A DNA stretch of 64,000 nt from Smallanthus sonchifolius (lineage: Eukaryota; Streptophyta; Magnoliopsida; Asterales; Asteraceae): NCBI GenBank assembly GCA_023525975.1, contig CM042018.1, positions 73,725,001 to 73,789,000 of the forward strand, written 5' to 3'. Positions within the stretch are counted from its first letter, which is position 1; each line of letters begins with the position of its first letter. Shown piece after piece: positions 47,601 to 58,468 of the stretch. Made by a program: the position numbers and the translations under genes. The notes under the pieces are model-generated. The model did no database searches. It had not been told where the DNA came from and worked only from the letters and a program-made list of their open reading frames with translations.

Positions 47601-47990
47601 GGAGAGTAGACATGTAGGAATTGAATCTGTTGTAGTAGCAACACTCATGTCTAGGACATATGTGTCATTTCTCCTCGGAGCCTTCATTAGAATCCATTCG
47701 TCAGGAATAACAAAGCCCGGTTTCAAGATATAACACTCAGAATCATTGAAATGAAATGAAAACTTTTTGTCAGACACTTGAGATACACTCAAAAGATTGT
47801 GTTCAAGTTGCTCCACATAATTCACTTTCTCAAATTTGACTTTATCGTTCTTCAAAGTACCCTGTCCAGTTATGCACCCGCCTTTATTTCCAGCAAAAGC
47901 GACATAACCACCATCAATATGAAAAACATCTTCCAGCAAACGAATTTTCCCGGTCATATGTCGAGAACAACCACTATCCACATACCACGT
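44601..47990 (-). pseudogene. Copia A pol: protease, integrase, RT, RNase H
   Basis: One minus-strand frame with only two stops (TAG at 46590-46592, TAA at 46320-46322), both in the linker between integrase and RT. Protease motif VDSGCSRHMTG is at the start and the full LLSVSQVSDK segment is present. Integrase follows: zinc domain (HINYRKMN ... CIPCKKGKQH), core with Asp in HMDLFGP, Asp in RNDNGSEF and Glu in NGVAERKN. RT starts at KARLVVQGFNQQEGIDYTEV; the active site reads YVNDIIFGS, so Asn replaces the first Asp of the usual YVDD, which should inactivate it. RNase H (TDSDFGGC, then EAEYIAAASC) ends with FADLFTKAFD. Length and order are complete for copia pol. Confidence 0.93.
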
Positions 47991-48009
47991 ATTGTTGATA
48001 GTCCTCCTT

Positions 48010-48036
48010 GGTTGCCCCTACATAAACAAAGAAAAT
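48010..48036 (-). promoter_or_regulatory. Splice-acceptor-like sequence at copia A gag-pol junction
   Basis: After the gag TGA the minus strand reads TTTTCTTTGTTTATGTAG followed by GGGCAACC, encoding the first conserved pol residues. The arrangement matches copia B (15442-15458). Confidence 0.4.
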
Positions 48037-50973
48037 CATTTAGAAATAGAAACCCAAGCCATTGTGGTCTTGGGTCGTCCAGATGGATCAAAATAAACAA
48101 CTTCAAGCAATTCACAATCAACATTGTCTTCAACCTTTGGAACATAAGATTCACAATGAGACCTTTTCAATGAAGACATAGTATGATTAAATGGAAAAAC
48201 ATTATTAGATTTATGATTATCAGATTCAGATATTTCCAAAAATTTCTTTAATTGTCTGTTACGTCTTCTTCGTTGTGTTCTTGAAAATTTGACCTCAGGT
48301 TGAGAATCTTTTGGAATTCCAACATTTGGAATCTCAAACCTATTTTGAAAAACAACTGGTTTAAAAATATGCTTATCATATTGCTTAAATCCTGAAGATT
48401 TAGCAAATGATTGACAAGGCACATTCTTTACAACACTAGACGTAGGGTTTTCCCCCATTTGGTCTTTTCAAAATCTTCACCACTCGTTGTTGTGAGGAAA
48501 CACTCTTTAATTTGCCTTGATTCTTATAAGGAAAATGCATCAGAATATGACCAGCCTCATTACAGTGAAAGCAAACTCGTCTATCTTGATGATTTCTGAT
48601 ATAAGGAGTTTTTCTTGAATTTGATGACCCGTCCGATGAACAATCTTCAGAAGATTTTACTGAACAGTTGACTGGCTTCTTTTGAACAAAAACTTGTTTA
48701 GTCACCGTTGATAAATTCTTCTTCTGATGACCAGTAGCAACAAAACCACTTGATTGTAACATTTTGGAAAGTTTAGGTTGAGCAACTTTCACCTCATCAG
48801 GTTCGGTTAAAATGCATCTATCACGGGTAACATTTTCACTACCATTGTTCATCAAGTTGCACTTCCTTAGGAATGCCTTCAACCTTTTCATCATCAAAAA
48901 CTTCATCCTCAGAATCAGAATAATATATGATATCTTCACCAGTTACTGGATTTACCTTCAACACCGTCTTTGGACCAATTTCCTCTTCATGAATAATTTC
49001 TGGTTCAACCACATAATTTGCATTGAAAGTGGAGGAACAAATCCAATTCCAGCAACCCTCTTTGTAGGATCAGCAATAGCATTAAAGTAATCTAATACCA
49101 CAGATGAATTTTCAAAATTTTCCAGATTTCTATGTAATTTGATCACTTCAGATTCTTTATCAGAAATTTCTTTGTTCTTCTGAGCGACAATTTAATTTTG
49201 CTTCTCAATCTCAGCATAAGCCATATCCAGATGATATGCTTGTTCCTTATATTTCAATCCCAAAGAGTTCAAATCTCTTTTCAAAGACTCAATTCTATCT
49301 ATACACAATTTATCATTATCTTTCAATTTTTGATTAACAGAATGCATCGATTTCATATCACAAATTAAATTTGTGTTATCATCCATTAGTTTTTGCATTT
49401 TATCTTTTATACTTATGCAATTAGAAGAATAAATGTGACAGACAGAATCTTTTACCTTTGAAGGATCTGACATATCTGCCATGAAGACTTTTGCAATCGG
49501 AATATTTTCAGAATCAGCACCATCAGAAGAATGTTGAGTTAATACTATGTCATCTTCAGATACACCAGATGCAATATCAGACTAAAAATTTTGTACTTGA
49601 TCATGCTCTTCATCAGCACTTGGCAAACTCTCACCATCACTTGAGCTATCATCATCCGTTGACTCTTCAGATTTTGCTGAATGAATATCAGCTACAAAAG
49701 CTTGACTTACTGTACCAACCAAATCTTCAAGATGAATACCCCAATCATAATTTTCATCATTATGAGCAACCAAAGCAGATGATGCAGATGCATGATTAAA
49801 ATTACTAGAACCAGAGGAGCCATGTGACTGATTACGATTGTTTTGAAAGTTATTAGGCTTCTTCTGAGAATCAAATTCAACTTTTGGTTTCACACATTCT
49901 TTGGCAAAATGACCATACTCCTGACAATTATAGCAACGAACTTTGGTTTTGTCAAATCCCATACGTGAACGACTGTTAGAACCAATATACTTTCTTCCAG
50001 TCTTCTTCAAAAAATCCTTTGCTTGTCGCATCAGCATAGCCTTGTTCCATTGAATGTTCATCTCTTCCAGATCAACATGATCAATTTGTCTGAAATCCTC
50101 TTCAATAACATCTGGATCATGAATCTTTCCTCCAATAAAATTTTCATAAGAAGCCATAAAGGAAGAAAACATCGCTAAATTTAATAGAAACATCTTGAGT
50201 ATTACCATAAAAGAACGCAACCCCTGCACCAGTTTTGCCAGAAGTCTTAGCAAAATACATTGAAGGATCTTGGATATGCTCTATATTGGTTTCCTTCTTC
50301 TTCATATTCAAATCATGTGATTGAATTTTGCCAAGAACCTCTTCAAGAGACATAGGTTTATACTTGACATTCTCTTTTATCAAAACTGTATACACATCAA
50401 ATTTAGAAGGTAATGCCTCCAAAAACTTATCATTTATCTCTTCAGTCTCATAAACCACTGAAGCACTTGACAATTCACTCAGCAAATGATAGAATCTCGT
50501 TGAAAGATTATCTAAAGATTCATTTTGAAAGTGCTTGAATACTAAGAACTGCTTCTTCAGTAATTCTTTTCTGCGTTTCTTAACATCCAAACTACCTTCA
50601 CACCTCTTTTGTAACGCTTCCCACAATTGTTGAGAAGTACTGAATTGTTTAAAGCTATGATAAATTTCTTTAGGAAGAGACATTGAGATACTAGCCATTG
50701 CCTTCTTTTCACTATCAAACAGTAATTTTTCTTCTATGGTTAACGCAAATACCGATTTAGGAACATCATCCTTTCCCATCCAAGTATATGTCGGATGTGT
50801 ATAACCTTCCAAGATTGGAATCCGTAAACTTGTATCAGTAAAAGACACAAACTGATCAAACCGATCTTTCAGTTATCATACTCTGCAAAACTTAACAATT
50901 TGGGTGATTTCTGAGATGTACCAATCTCGTTATCGTAATTTAACATGTTAGTCACTTGCACCATATTTGCCAT
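48036..50973 (-). pseudogene. Copia A gag, long, two zinc knuckles and a coiled-coil segment, broken
   Basis: ATG 50973-50971 starts MANMVQVTNMLNYDN; one missing base near 50872 shifts the frame. The capsid part follows in 50848-50144 (LWEALQKRCEGSLDVKKRRKEL), another shift near 50160, then nucleocapsid with CYNCQEYGHFAKEC (about 49906-49950), a TAG-type break at 49582, a helical Lys/Glu/Leu-rich segment (49482-49192), more breaks, a second knuckle-like CFHCNEAGHILMHF (about 48530-48575, final Cys replaced by Phe), and a basic tail (RTQRRRRNRQLKK, about 48250). It closes with TGA at 48036-48038. A long gag with more than one knuckle suits SIRE-type elements. Confidence 0.8.
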
Positions 50974-51507
50974 TTTTTGAAAAATTTCCAAGTGTTGAAC
51001 AAGTACTTCCCTCAGTCGAAGATAATAAGTTCGCTTCAAATCCAAACAAGCGAATTTGATATCAAAGTTCGCTTAACACAAGAAAATCCGGTAAATTCGC
51101 CTACTGAATAAGTTCGCTTAAACTGAGAGAAGCGAACTTAATAAGTTCGCTTGCTAAGTTCGCCTGCAACAAACATCAGCAAATTCGCTTACTGCAGCTG
51201 AAACAAACTCAGCAAGAACTTAACCCAAACACGAACAAACATCACCAAAAATCATCATTTCTCACAGATTAGAAGGAATTTGAACAAATTGGACCGTAGG
51301 ATTTAGTATTTTATGAATTAGAACACTTCTATCGGATTAATTTCACCAAAATCAACTTCAAATCCACGAATTCAGCAGTAAAATCAGCTTCAAGAACTTG
51401 AAAACTCCATGGATACAAAAACTTCTAAAAATGATAAATTTCTTGTCAAATTGTACACAAAAAAACGTCTCTAATCATCAAGAATTAAACACAAATCACG
51501 AGCAAAA
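50974..51507 (-). other. Copia A 5' leader
   Basis: Non-coding. It carries several GCGAACTT / AAGTTCGC half-sites (51010-51190), the LTR palindrome words again. Confidence 0.6.
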
Positions 51508-51519
51508 GCTCTGATACCA
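51508..51519 (-). other. Copia A primer-binding site (initiator Met tRNA)
   Basis: Minus strand TGGTATCAGAGC lies two bases inside the 5' LTR. Confidence 0.9.
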
Positions 51520-51521
51520 CT

Positions 51522-51984
51522 TGTAGGTCCACATGACTCATCTCAGATCGATCTCGTGACAAGACGTCTCGATAACACGGAGTGCGGAATCCTACCGTAT
51601 TAACGTTTGTATATCAATTGACAAATGAAACCGCAGGTAAATAAACTTCTCTTTTTATATCGCCAAACACATAGAGTTTACAAGATTCACAGAATACACT
51701 CGTTCAACTCTCTAGAACAGAATCTGTAAACACCTATTTATAGTCACAAACTCTGCAATAGGCGAACTTAACAAGTTCGCCTCAAAGATGCTTAGGCGAA
51801 CTTAACAAGTTCGCCTCACATGAGACTTAAGTTCGCCTCTAATAGGCTAGGCGATCTTAAGAAGTTCGACTCTAGCGGAACTTGTTCTATCACTTAGACA
51901 AAATCTATACAATTACATGAAAACATAAAGACAATAAGACCTAAACTATTACAAAGCTTTTGTCATACATTCTATGTCCTAACA
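51522..51984 (-). repeat. Copia A 5' LTR (463 bp)
   Basis: Paired with 3856-4344. TATA box on the minus strand at 51734-51743. Palindromes CGAACTTAACAAGTTCG are at about 51763-51815. Confidence 0.92.
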
Positions 51985-51989
51985 AGGTG

Positions 51990-52226
51990 TTGACCTGAAA
52001 AGTCGCGGTTGTCACATTCTCCCCCAGTGAAGAGAATTTCATCCCGAAATTCAACTAGTGTACAATTGACAAATTATTTCTCGAAATTTGATTCAAGTAC
52101 GAAAGTCCAGATGGATCTGGTTTCTCTAGAGAGTAGGGGGTTTGACAAATCGAGAACGTAGAATAACAGAAAACATGTTACACCTAATCAGTCTCAAAAG
52201 CCCATTGAGTAATACGAGATAGAGAT
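51990..52226 (-). mobile_element. Element D: LTR start, polypurine tract and end of internal region
   Basis: Read on the minus strand, a hairpin GAATTTCGGGATGAAATTC (52052-52034) is followed by the purine tract CACTGGGGGAGAA (52027-52015) and the LTR start TGTGACAACCGCGAC at 52014. The remaining LTR lies left of copia A. The layout equals the 3' end of gypsy B, so D is a related chromovirus in the opposite orientation. Its internal region is cut at 52226 by element F. Confidence 0.7.
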
Positions 52227-54984
52227 TGTAACATCCACAGTTTTTCCGGCATTTTTTTTTAATTTTCTAAACATTAATGACACCCCTTTTGATCCCGTAC
52301 TTGTTCAACACAAATAAGCCACAATAATTACCACCTTAACATGCATCAATTTGAAATTTCAACCTTGAAGTAAAGATAATATTTGCTATTAAATATATAT
52401 TATAAATATATATAATTTGTTATAATATGTAAATTAAAGATAAGAATTTGTTAACTATGCAAACCCATCTTTTATATATATGTATATAGGTATTTATATA
52501 TTTGATGTTATCACTTGTATAAATTGTAAACCTAATGGAAATGAAAAGCTAATATTTTATGAAATGTATATACTTAAAAAAAATAATAATTGAATTTTTG
52601 TAAAGTTTACAAATACAAATTTTATTAGTAATTAAAGAGGAATCTACTCTTTATAAATCTAGATAAAAACAAATAATAAATTTGATATTTATAAAGTTAT
52701 AAACGATTTTTTTATAAATAATTAAAAGGATCTTAATCAAATAATTGAGTTATGAACTCTTTTCAATGCTTTTGAACCCTCATTACACTTGAACCCTTAA
52801 AACCCAAACTAAACCTTTTTCCAAATGTTAACTGTCTGAGGTCAACAAAAACAAACCCTTGTCAAGTTTGACTAAAAAAGAGTCAACAGGGATAAAACCC
52901 TTCGCAGAACCACTTCTAATCCAAGAATTCGTGAGTTAAGACCTCATTTAATCACACTTAAATGATTAATCGACGGTTTCGTTCATATGTATCAATCCAT
53001 TAACATCACTTCAATGTTTTAATTTCAAATTCAAAGCCATAGCCTTCCGAATCATATCAAAAGAATTCATACGTTTCGGATGAAATTGAAGTATAAAATC
53101 GACCCCTCAGCCTTCGCGACATTCCTTAGGCACTCCCTGAACTCTCAGATCCAACGTATAACACCTGTGAAGTGCGATTACAGTCCAAGAACACGAAATT
53201 GCGCGTTTCAGTCGTATCCCCTAGTTCCTCAATCATACCAGGTAATTTTTATACCATTGTATGGGTTTGCTTCCTACATCGAAAGCCCTATAGATTCAGG
53301 TGCAAATTGATGGCCGATCAGTGACATTGAGAGGCGTGGGTTTTTAATCGGGATGTTTTGGGGATGATGGTGGGTTGGAACCTGTTATTTTATTTTAAAC
53401 GCACCGAGACAAGGCAATAGCCTAACCCGACCGGTTAGAACCTATGGCTTATACCCGAGGGGTCACGGGTTCGAAACCCCCCCTGTACCATCCTTTTTGA
53501 AGCGCGCAAGAAGTTGCCTTAAAAAAATAAAACTGGTTCGAAGCTGACTCTCGCTTATATGGTTCTAACCGGCCATATGACACTACTGGACCCCTGGTCC
53601 AGTGGTTTGTACGTGGTTAACTTCCAGGGCAGACTCGGGTTCGACCCCGGGCAGCCCCATCCTTTCTGTTTATTTTTTTACAGCAATTTTTTTTACGATT
53701 TAAATTCCGAAATAAGTCTTATAAATTCTTATAAGAGTATTTAGTAACTTTTTAAGAAACAGAAAATGAAAAATGATGTTTTATTTGTTTTATTTTATTA
53801 AAAATATATTGTAAACTTTATAATTTCCTAAATAAATGTTTTATTTAGACAAACCAACTATGTTTTTTTTTTTTTAAATGATAATAATGCTGTCAAACAA
53901 ACTATAATATATTTGTTTAATCATTATTAATTCATTTAAACTTATAAATAATTGTTTTTGGCAAAGGATAATTATTTATAACATTTTAAGAAAACACTTA
54001 AACAATTATTTTAGATTAATAATTATGCAAAACCCATCAATCTCACTTAAAGCTCAATTTTACTTGCTTGATATTGTTTTTTAATTTATCATTTAAGTAA
54101 AAGTAATTATTTAAATAAATATTTCTGCTTACATAAATCAACTATTTAAATATTTTCCTAAAACACAATTTACCTATTAATTATTCTTAGAATAGTTATT
54201 TAAATAAATTTAAACGTATTATTACTATGAAACAAATACTTATATAATTAATTACAAATTCTAATTAATTACATATTTCATCATTATTTCAAAAACTTAT
54301 AATAAACTTATATATTCTTAGAAACCTATTCCAAATACCAAGTTCTAAGAATCCCTAGGAACTCAGATAAACTTAGAGTTCTTCACTTTCATTTCTATTA
54401 GACGTACATTGAGTCTAGAATACAATTATCTGTGTAGGTTGACTGTGAGAAACCCTCACGAAGCCTAACTATCATTTATAATTTATACAACTTGTTACCT
54501 TCATTTCAGGTGAGTTTACATAGCCCCTTTTTACTATTTTTACTTTTGGGGTGAGACATGTTTACAAACGCTTTACTTACACAATTCAATACCTTTTTTC
54601 TTATGCTTTGATCTTTATGCTTTGTGTCTTAAACTACCTGGTGACCATTACATGTGTTCATGTCAGTACATTCATTAACTTGCAGCCCAAGCCTAAGGTT
54701 GTACCTAACATGATCATTTATAGGGAATCCGATTCATTACTTAACACGAACCTTGGCGGGTTAGTGTATACATCTTACTACTTTTCAAAAGGCAATAAGT
54801 TGGATTGCGTAACTATTTTCATATTACATGGCTTGAATGTACGCTTGGAACCTTGTGTGTTTTCACATATATGCTTTGAACATATTGAATTGTAAACTAT
54901 ACTTAACTTTGTTTGGTGTCAAAACTTATGTTTCTCACCAACTACTTGTAGTTGACATTTACTCACATGTTTCAGGTGTACCTG
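52227..54984 (+). repeat. LTR of element F (plus strand), interrupted by gypsy C
   Basis: Starts TGTAACATCCACAG. No purine tract precedes it, so it is a 5' or solo LTR. It contains tRNA-like Pol III boxes (53400-53660), a donor-like TTTCAGGTGAGTTT (54504-54517) followed by CCCC, and CTCACCAAC ... GTTGAC ... TTTCAGG near its right end, all shared with gypsy B and C LTRs. It is very A+T-rich at 52370-52760 and 53690-54350. ORFs at 53080, 53559 and 54551 have no protein-like features. It ends at the gypsy C insertion. Confidence 0.6.
53400..53665 (+). repeat. Two tRNA-like (SINE-like) segments in LTR F
   Basis: GGTTCGAAACC (53468-53478) matches a Pol III B box. A second segment has a perfect A box TGGTCCAGTGG (53595-53605) and B box GGTTCGACCCC (53638-53648), 43 bases apart as in real tRNAs. 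No matching acceptor stem can be drawn, so it is not an intact tRNA gene. An AT-rich tail after the first segment fits a SINE-like origin. Confidence 0.4.
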
Positions 54985-57001
54985 TGTAACTTCCCAAAAA
55001 TAGTAAATAAATAAATAATAGCACGATCGAGATTTTTATTGTCAAAGAAACGAAAGAAAAATGGATGGGCTTGGGCTCGGCTCCAACGGGCCGAAGGAAG
55101 CCCAAGTATATAAGGGCAAGGGCTGCCCAAACTTCTCATTTTTTTTTCACCACTTGCAAGTTCTAGAGAGAGAAAGGGGAGCTCGGGTCTAGAGAGAGAA
55201 AGTGACGGATCGACTCGGGAATTCAGGAGAACGTTGCTACCGTGCTCGTGTTCATCTTCTCTGAATCATAACTCCAATCCAGGTAAGCGTTCGATCATAA
55301 TCTGAGTTTTTATGATTATTTTAGGATTTTCGGTTTTAGCTAAATAGGTGAAGTTTTTATGGATGAAACTTGAAAATGAACAAAGATCTAGCATCTAGAA
55401 TAAAAACCGAACGTTCTGATCAAAGAAAATTTAGATATTGACATGATCAAACCCGCATGCAAAAAGTTAGGGTTCTTGCGCCTGAATCAGATCCTGCGTA
55501 CTTATCAAGTACGCAGGAAGAAGGGTTCTGCGTACTTATCAAGTACGCATGAAGTAAAGTTTGCGTACTTACCAAGTGCGCATGAAGTAAAGTCTGCGTA
55601 CTTACCAAGTGCGCATGAAGTAAAGTCTGCGTACTTGTCAAGTACGCATGACCAAGGCCCTGCGCACTTGCTAAGTGCGCAGGCATCAGAATGGTTAAGT
55701 AAAGTCAGTATGTTTAGAATGATTAAACCGTTAGAGTCGAGATTAGGTCTGATGTGTATTTAACTACTCAATTCAGATCAGAAGTGACATTGTTGGACCT
55801 TTGTTTAGGACAACCTAGAGAAGCTTATCAGGTGAGTTCTATGTGCCCCTTCTATGTTATGTGCAAATCTTATTAAATGTTTTGGGGCTGAAATGTATAC
55901 ACTAAATGAATAAATGATATGAAAGTTAATGTGATCATACGTGATGTATTAATATATATTTTATATATATAAGAGAATGAATTATGAATAAAGAATGAAA
56001 CGTATGTTTACAAAGAATGAAGGAAATAATGGCATAACGTAAATAAATTAAATCTTGCGCTATAAATAATTATACTGCATGTTATGAATATAAGTATACG
56101 TTATGGACGGAAACGAAGCTAACGGCTACTTCTGTAGACGGACGACCACGTGACTATTTGCAACCGGGAAAGATACGTTCCTAGCAAGCTAGGACGTACA
56201 AAAAGCATAAAAGGGCGGTCGAAGTAAATGCTAAAATAGTATAACGGTTGCATAAACAATAGTTCATGTGGGAAACGGATGCCTTAGGGCAGATGGGCGA
56301 TTATGACGGACTACGACGGTAGGACGGTAAAGAAGGACGGCCGAAGGTTGGCCGGACTAAAGTTAAGGCGGACGGTTTCTAGGACCGGACAAGTAAAAGG
56401 GCTACGACGGTAGCTCAAGGGCATATGTCTTAGTGATATACGTACCGTAAGATGGGTTGATCACCCTTATGTGTATGACCAATGAATGTTAAGGAAAGAA
56501 AATGTGAATACATATCTATGTAATCACATAAGAATGAATAAAGAAAAGGTGAATACATATCTATGTAATCACATAAGAATGAATAAAGAAAAGGTGAATA
56601 CATATCTATGTAATCGCATAAGAATGAAGAAAGAAAAGTAAAAGCTATGAATACGTATTTGTAGAAATGTATGTATATAATTATGTATACTTATAAAGAA
56701 AAGAATGATCGTACTTAATAGTTTTAAACTAGAACTCACCAGCGTTAGCTGACTTTTAGTATACATTTCAGGTAAAGGAAGAAAGGGTCGTGCGATGGCG
56801 TGAAGGTTACCCGACACAAGACTGACATCCCACTTTAATGTATGTGTTAAGACTTCCGCTGTCAAGTTATGTTATATTATGTAATTGAATGACGAATGAA
56901 TTGTAATTGAATGATGAATGTTTTTAATTTAAGTTCAGTATTTATGACTATGTTTATGAGTAAATCCAACAAGTGAGGTAACCCGGGAAAGGGGCCTTAC
57001 A
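54985..57001 (+). repeat. Gypsy C 5' LTR (2017 bp)
   Basis: TATA box TATATAAG at 55107-55114. Palindrome array GCGTACTTACCAAGTGCGC (six units, 55495-55683), donor-like CAGGTGAGTTC (55829-55839), a 45-bp tandem repeat in three copies (about 56505-56640), a conserved AACTCACC (56733-56740), and acceptor-like ATTTCAGG (56765-56772). Confidence 0.93.
55495..55683 (+). repeat. Palindrome array in gypsy C 5' LTR
   Basis: Six units of about 33 bases. The left arm GCGTACTT and right arm AAGTACGC or AAGTGCGC pair. Where one arm varies (GCGCACTT in the last unit) the other also differs (AAGTGCGC), suggesting kept pairing. The minus-strand ORF across it (HLVSTQTL repeats) is an artefact of the array. 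Confidence 0.88.
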
Positions 57002-57004
57002 AGT

Positions 57005-57016
57005 TGGTATCAGAGC
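57005..57016 (+). other. Gypsy C primer-binding site (initiator Met tRNA)
   Basis: TGGTATCAGAGC lies three bases after the LTR end. Confidence 0.88.
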
Positions 57017-57353
57017 AATAGTTTGAGAGATTCAGACATCCCTAAATGTCTGGACTCAAACTGATTATGGGACCAACGCACGGATGTCAGTATGGGTAAC
57101 CAACGCCAACGCAGCACGGTAAGTAAGTACTAAAGCTAATGCTCTAGATAAGGATAAATACCTTAACTTAGAACAAATAGATGTCAATGTCACAACCGAT
57201 TTGAAGAGTTTTGAACCCGAAAAGCAATGTAAATTAGTAATCACAAACCGGTCACTGTAATTAAAAATTTACCTTGCTCGTACTGTTCTAAACTATGATC
57301 TGGAGAAATGACATTTATGTATTCCCTTTATAACTATCAGGAAACTAGGAATT

Positions 57354-58468
57354 ATGGCTGGTGGAGGAAGAACTGGACGCCGAGGCGGTCGCACTGGCCG
57401 AGTGGGTAGACCTCCATTGAATCGAAGAAGTGAAGAGGAAGAGATTGTGCACGCAGAACACACTGAGAGTGTGCACGAAACTAATGTGACCCCAACTGGG
57501 GACGGCAATCAAGGGCCTATACAGTTGGAACTCGAGGTTAGGGATGCTATTGCCCGCGAGGTTGTACTTACTCTGAAGAACATATTGCCTGACCTATTAT
57601 CTGAGGCACTAAAGAAAAGCAAAGAAGAGGATGAAGGGAACGATGAAGAGAAAATTTATGATAGTGACGGGGATGAAGTAAAAGTGGCATCAAGCAATCG
57701 TGGGTGTACCTACAAAGGATTCAAGGACGGAGACCCACCTAAGTTTGATGGAACCAAGGATTCGGTGGCCACGTTAGAATGGATCGAGAGGATGAACGCT
57801 GTCATCAACATCAGCGAGTGTCGACCAGACCAAGCTGTTAAGTACGTTGCTCATTCTTTCACCAACGAAGCACTGAGTTGGTGGAGGAACATTCAAAGAA
57901 CTAAGTCACCCAATTCTATCAACAAGATGACGTGGGAAGACTTGAAAAGCTCATAATTCAAAAGTTCTGCCCACAGAATGAGATCGATCGTGTGGAGAAC
58001 GAGTTCCTGAACTTCAAGGCTGGCAACAAGACTCATCGCCAGTATACATCAAGATTCAATGAATTGGCTCAACTAGTACCACACCTGGTGGAAACTGAAG
58101 ATCGTTTGATCAAGTACTATGTTAAGGGATTGCCACAACGGGTCCGTGTTCATGTAAAAGCTAACCTACCCTCGACCTTCGAGTCGGTAGTGAATCTGAG
58201 CGGAATCGTCTATGAAAATTATGCCAATGAGGACCCACCAACAGAGACCTAAAAGAGAAAGTGGGAGAACCCGTCTAGAGGCACCGGAAGAGGGAACGTA
58301 ACAACTGAAACTAAGAAGCCAAGGTCGGATGAATATGAAACATGCAAGAAACGTGGAAGGCAACATCTTGGCGAATGTAAAATCGGCACCACCACATGCT
58401 ATAAGTGCGGGAAGCCGGGGCACTTCTCTCGAGAATGTGTAAGAAACGTCAAGTGTCAAGTATGTGGA
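57354..58468 (+). pseudogene. Gypsy C gag, one frameshift and one stop
   Basis: ATG 57354 (MAGGGRTGRRGGRTGRVG) opens a basic, Gly/Arg-rich start, an acidic stretch (about 57610-57680), then the gag capsid domain (TLEWIERMNAVINISECRPD ... LSWWRNI). One A is missing in the run before 57951, moving the frame; the remainder runs from about 57945 in the pol frame (ELAQLVPHLVETEDRLIKYY), with TAA at 58250-58252. Zinc knuckles follow: [12 protein letters not shown] (second Cys changed to Arg), [14 protein letters not shown], and [14 protein letters not shown] (58340-58500). Nucleic-acid binding is expected for the intact version. Confidence 0.87.

Larger units (their letters stand above)
3856..51984 (-). 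mobile_element. Copia A: SIRE/Maximus-like Ty1/copia element, interrupted by Athila
   Basis: The two LTRs (3856-4344 and 51522-51984) start TGTAGGTCCACATGAC on the plus strand and end in CCTAATA or CCTAACA. Flanks CGGTG (3851-3855) and AGGTG (51985-51989) are a target duplication with one mismatch. Genes read on the minus strand: gag (near 50973 to 48036), protease-integrase-RT-RNase H (47981 to 44601), a 2.2 kb spacer, then a large 3' ORF (42374 to 4389) split by the Athila insertion. Without Athila and one TSD the element is about 13.1 kb. RT wording such as KALYGLHRAPRAWYETLS and the extra ORF after pol point to the SIRE/Maximus clade. Stops and frameshifts in gag, pol and the 3' ORF make it defective. 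Confidence 0.9.

Noticed and set aside
53080..53310. 76-codon ORF in LTR F as a host gene
   Set aside because: It has no recognisable motif, is short, and lies in LTR-like sequence.
53588..53660. Intact tRNA gene
   Set aside because: A and B boxes are good but no acceptor stem pairs.
55447..55686. Minus-strand ORF with repeated HLVSTQTL units
   Set aside because: It is the translation of the palindrome array of gypsy C LTR and recurs at 62423-62695 with one more unit.
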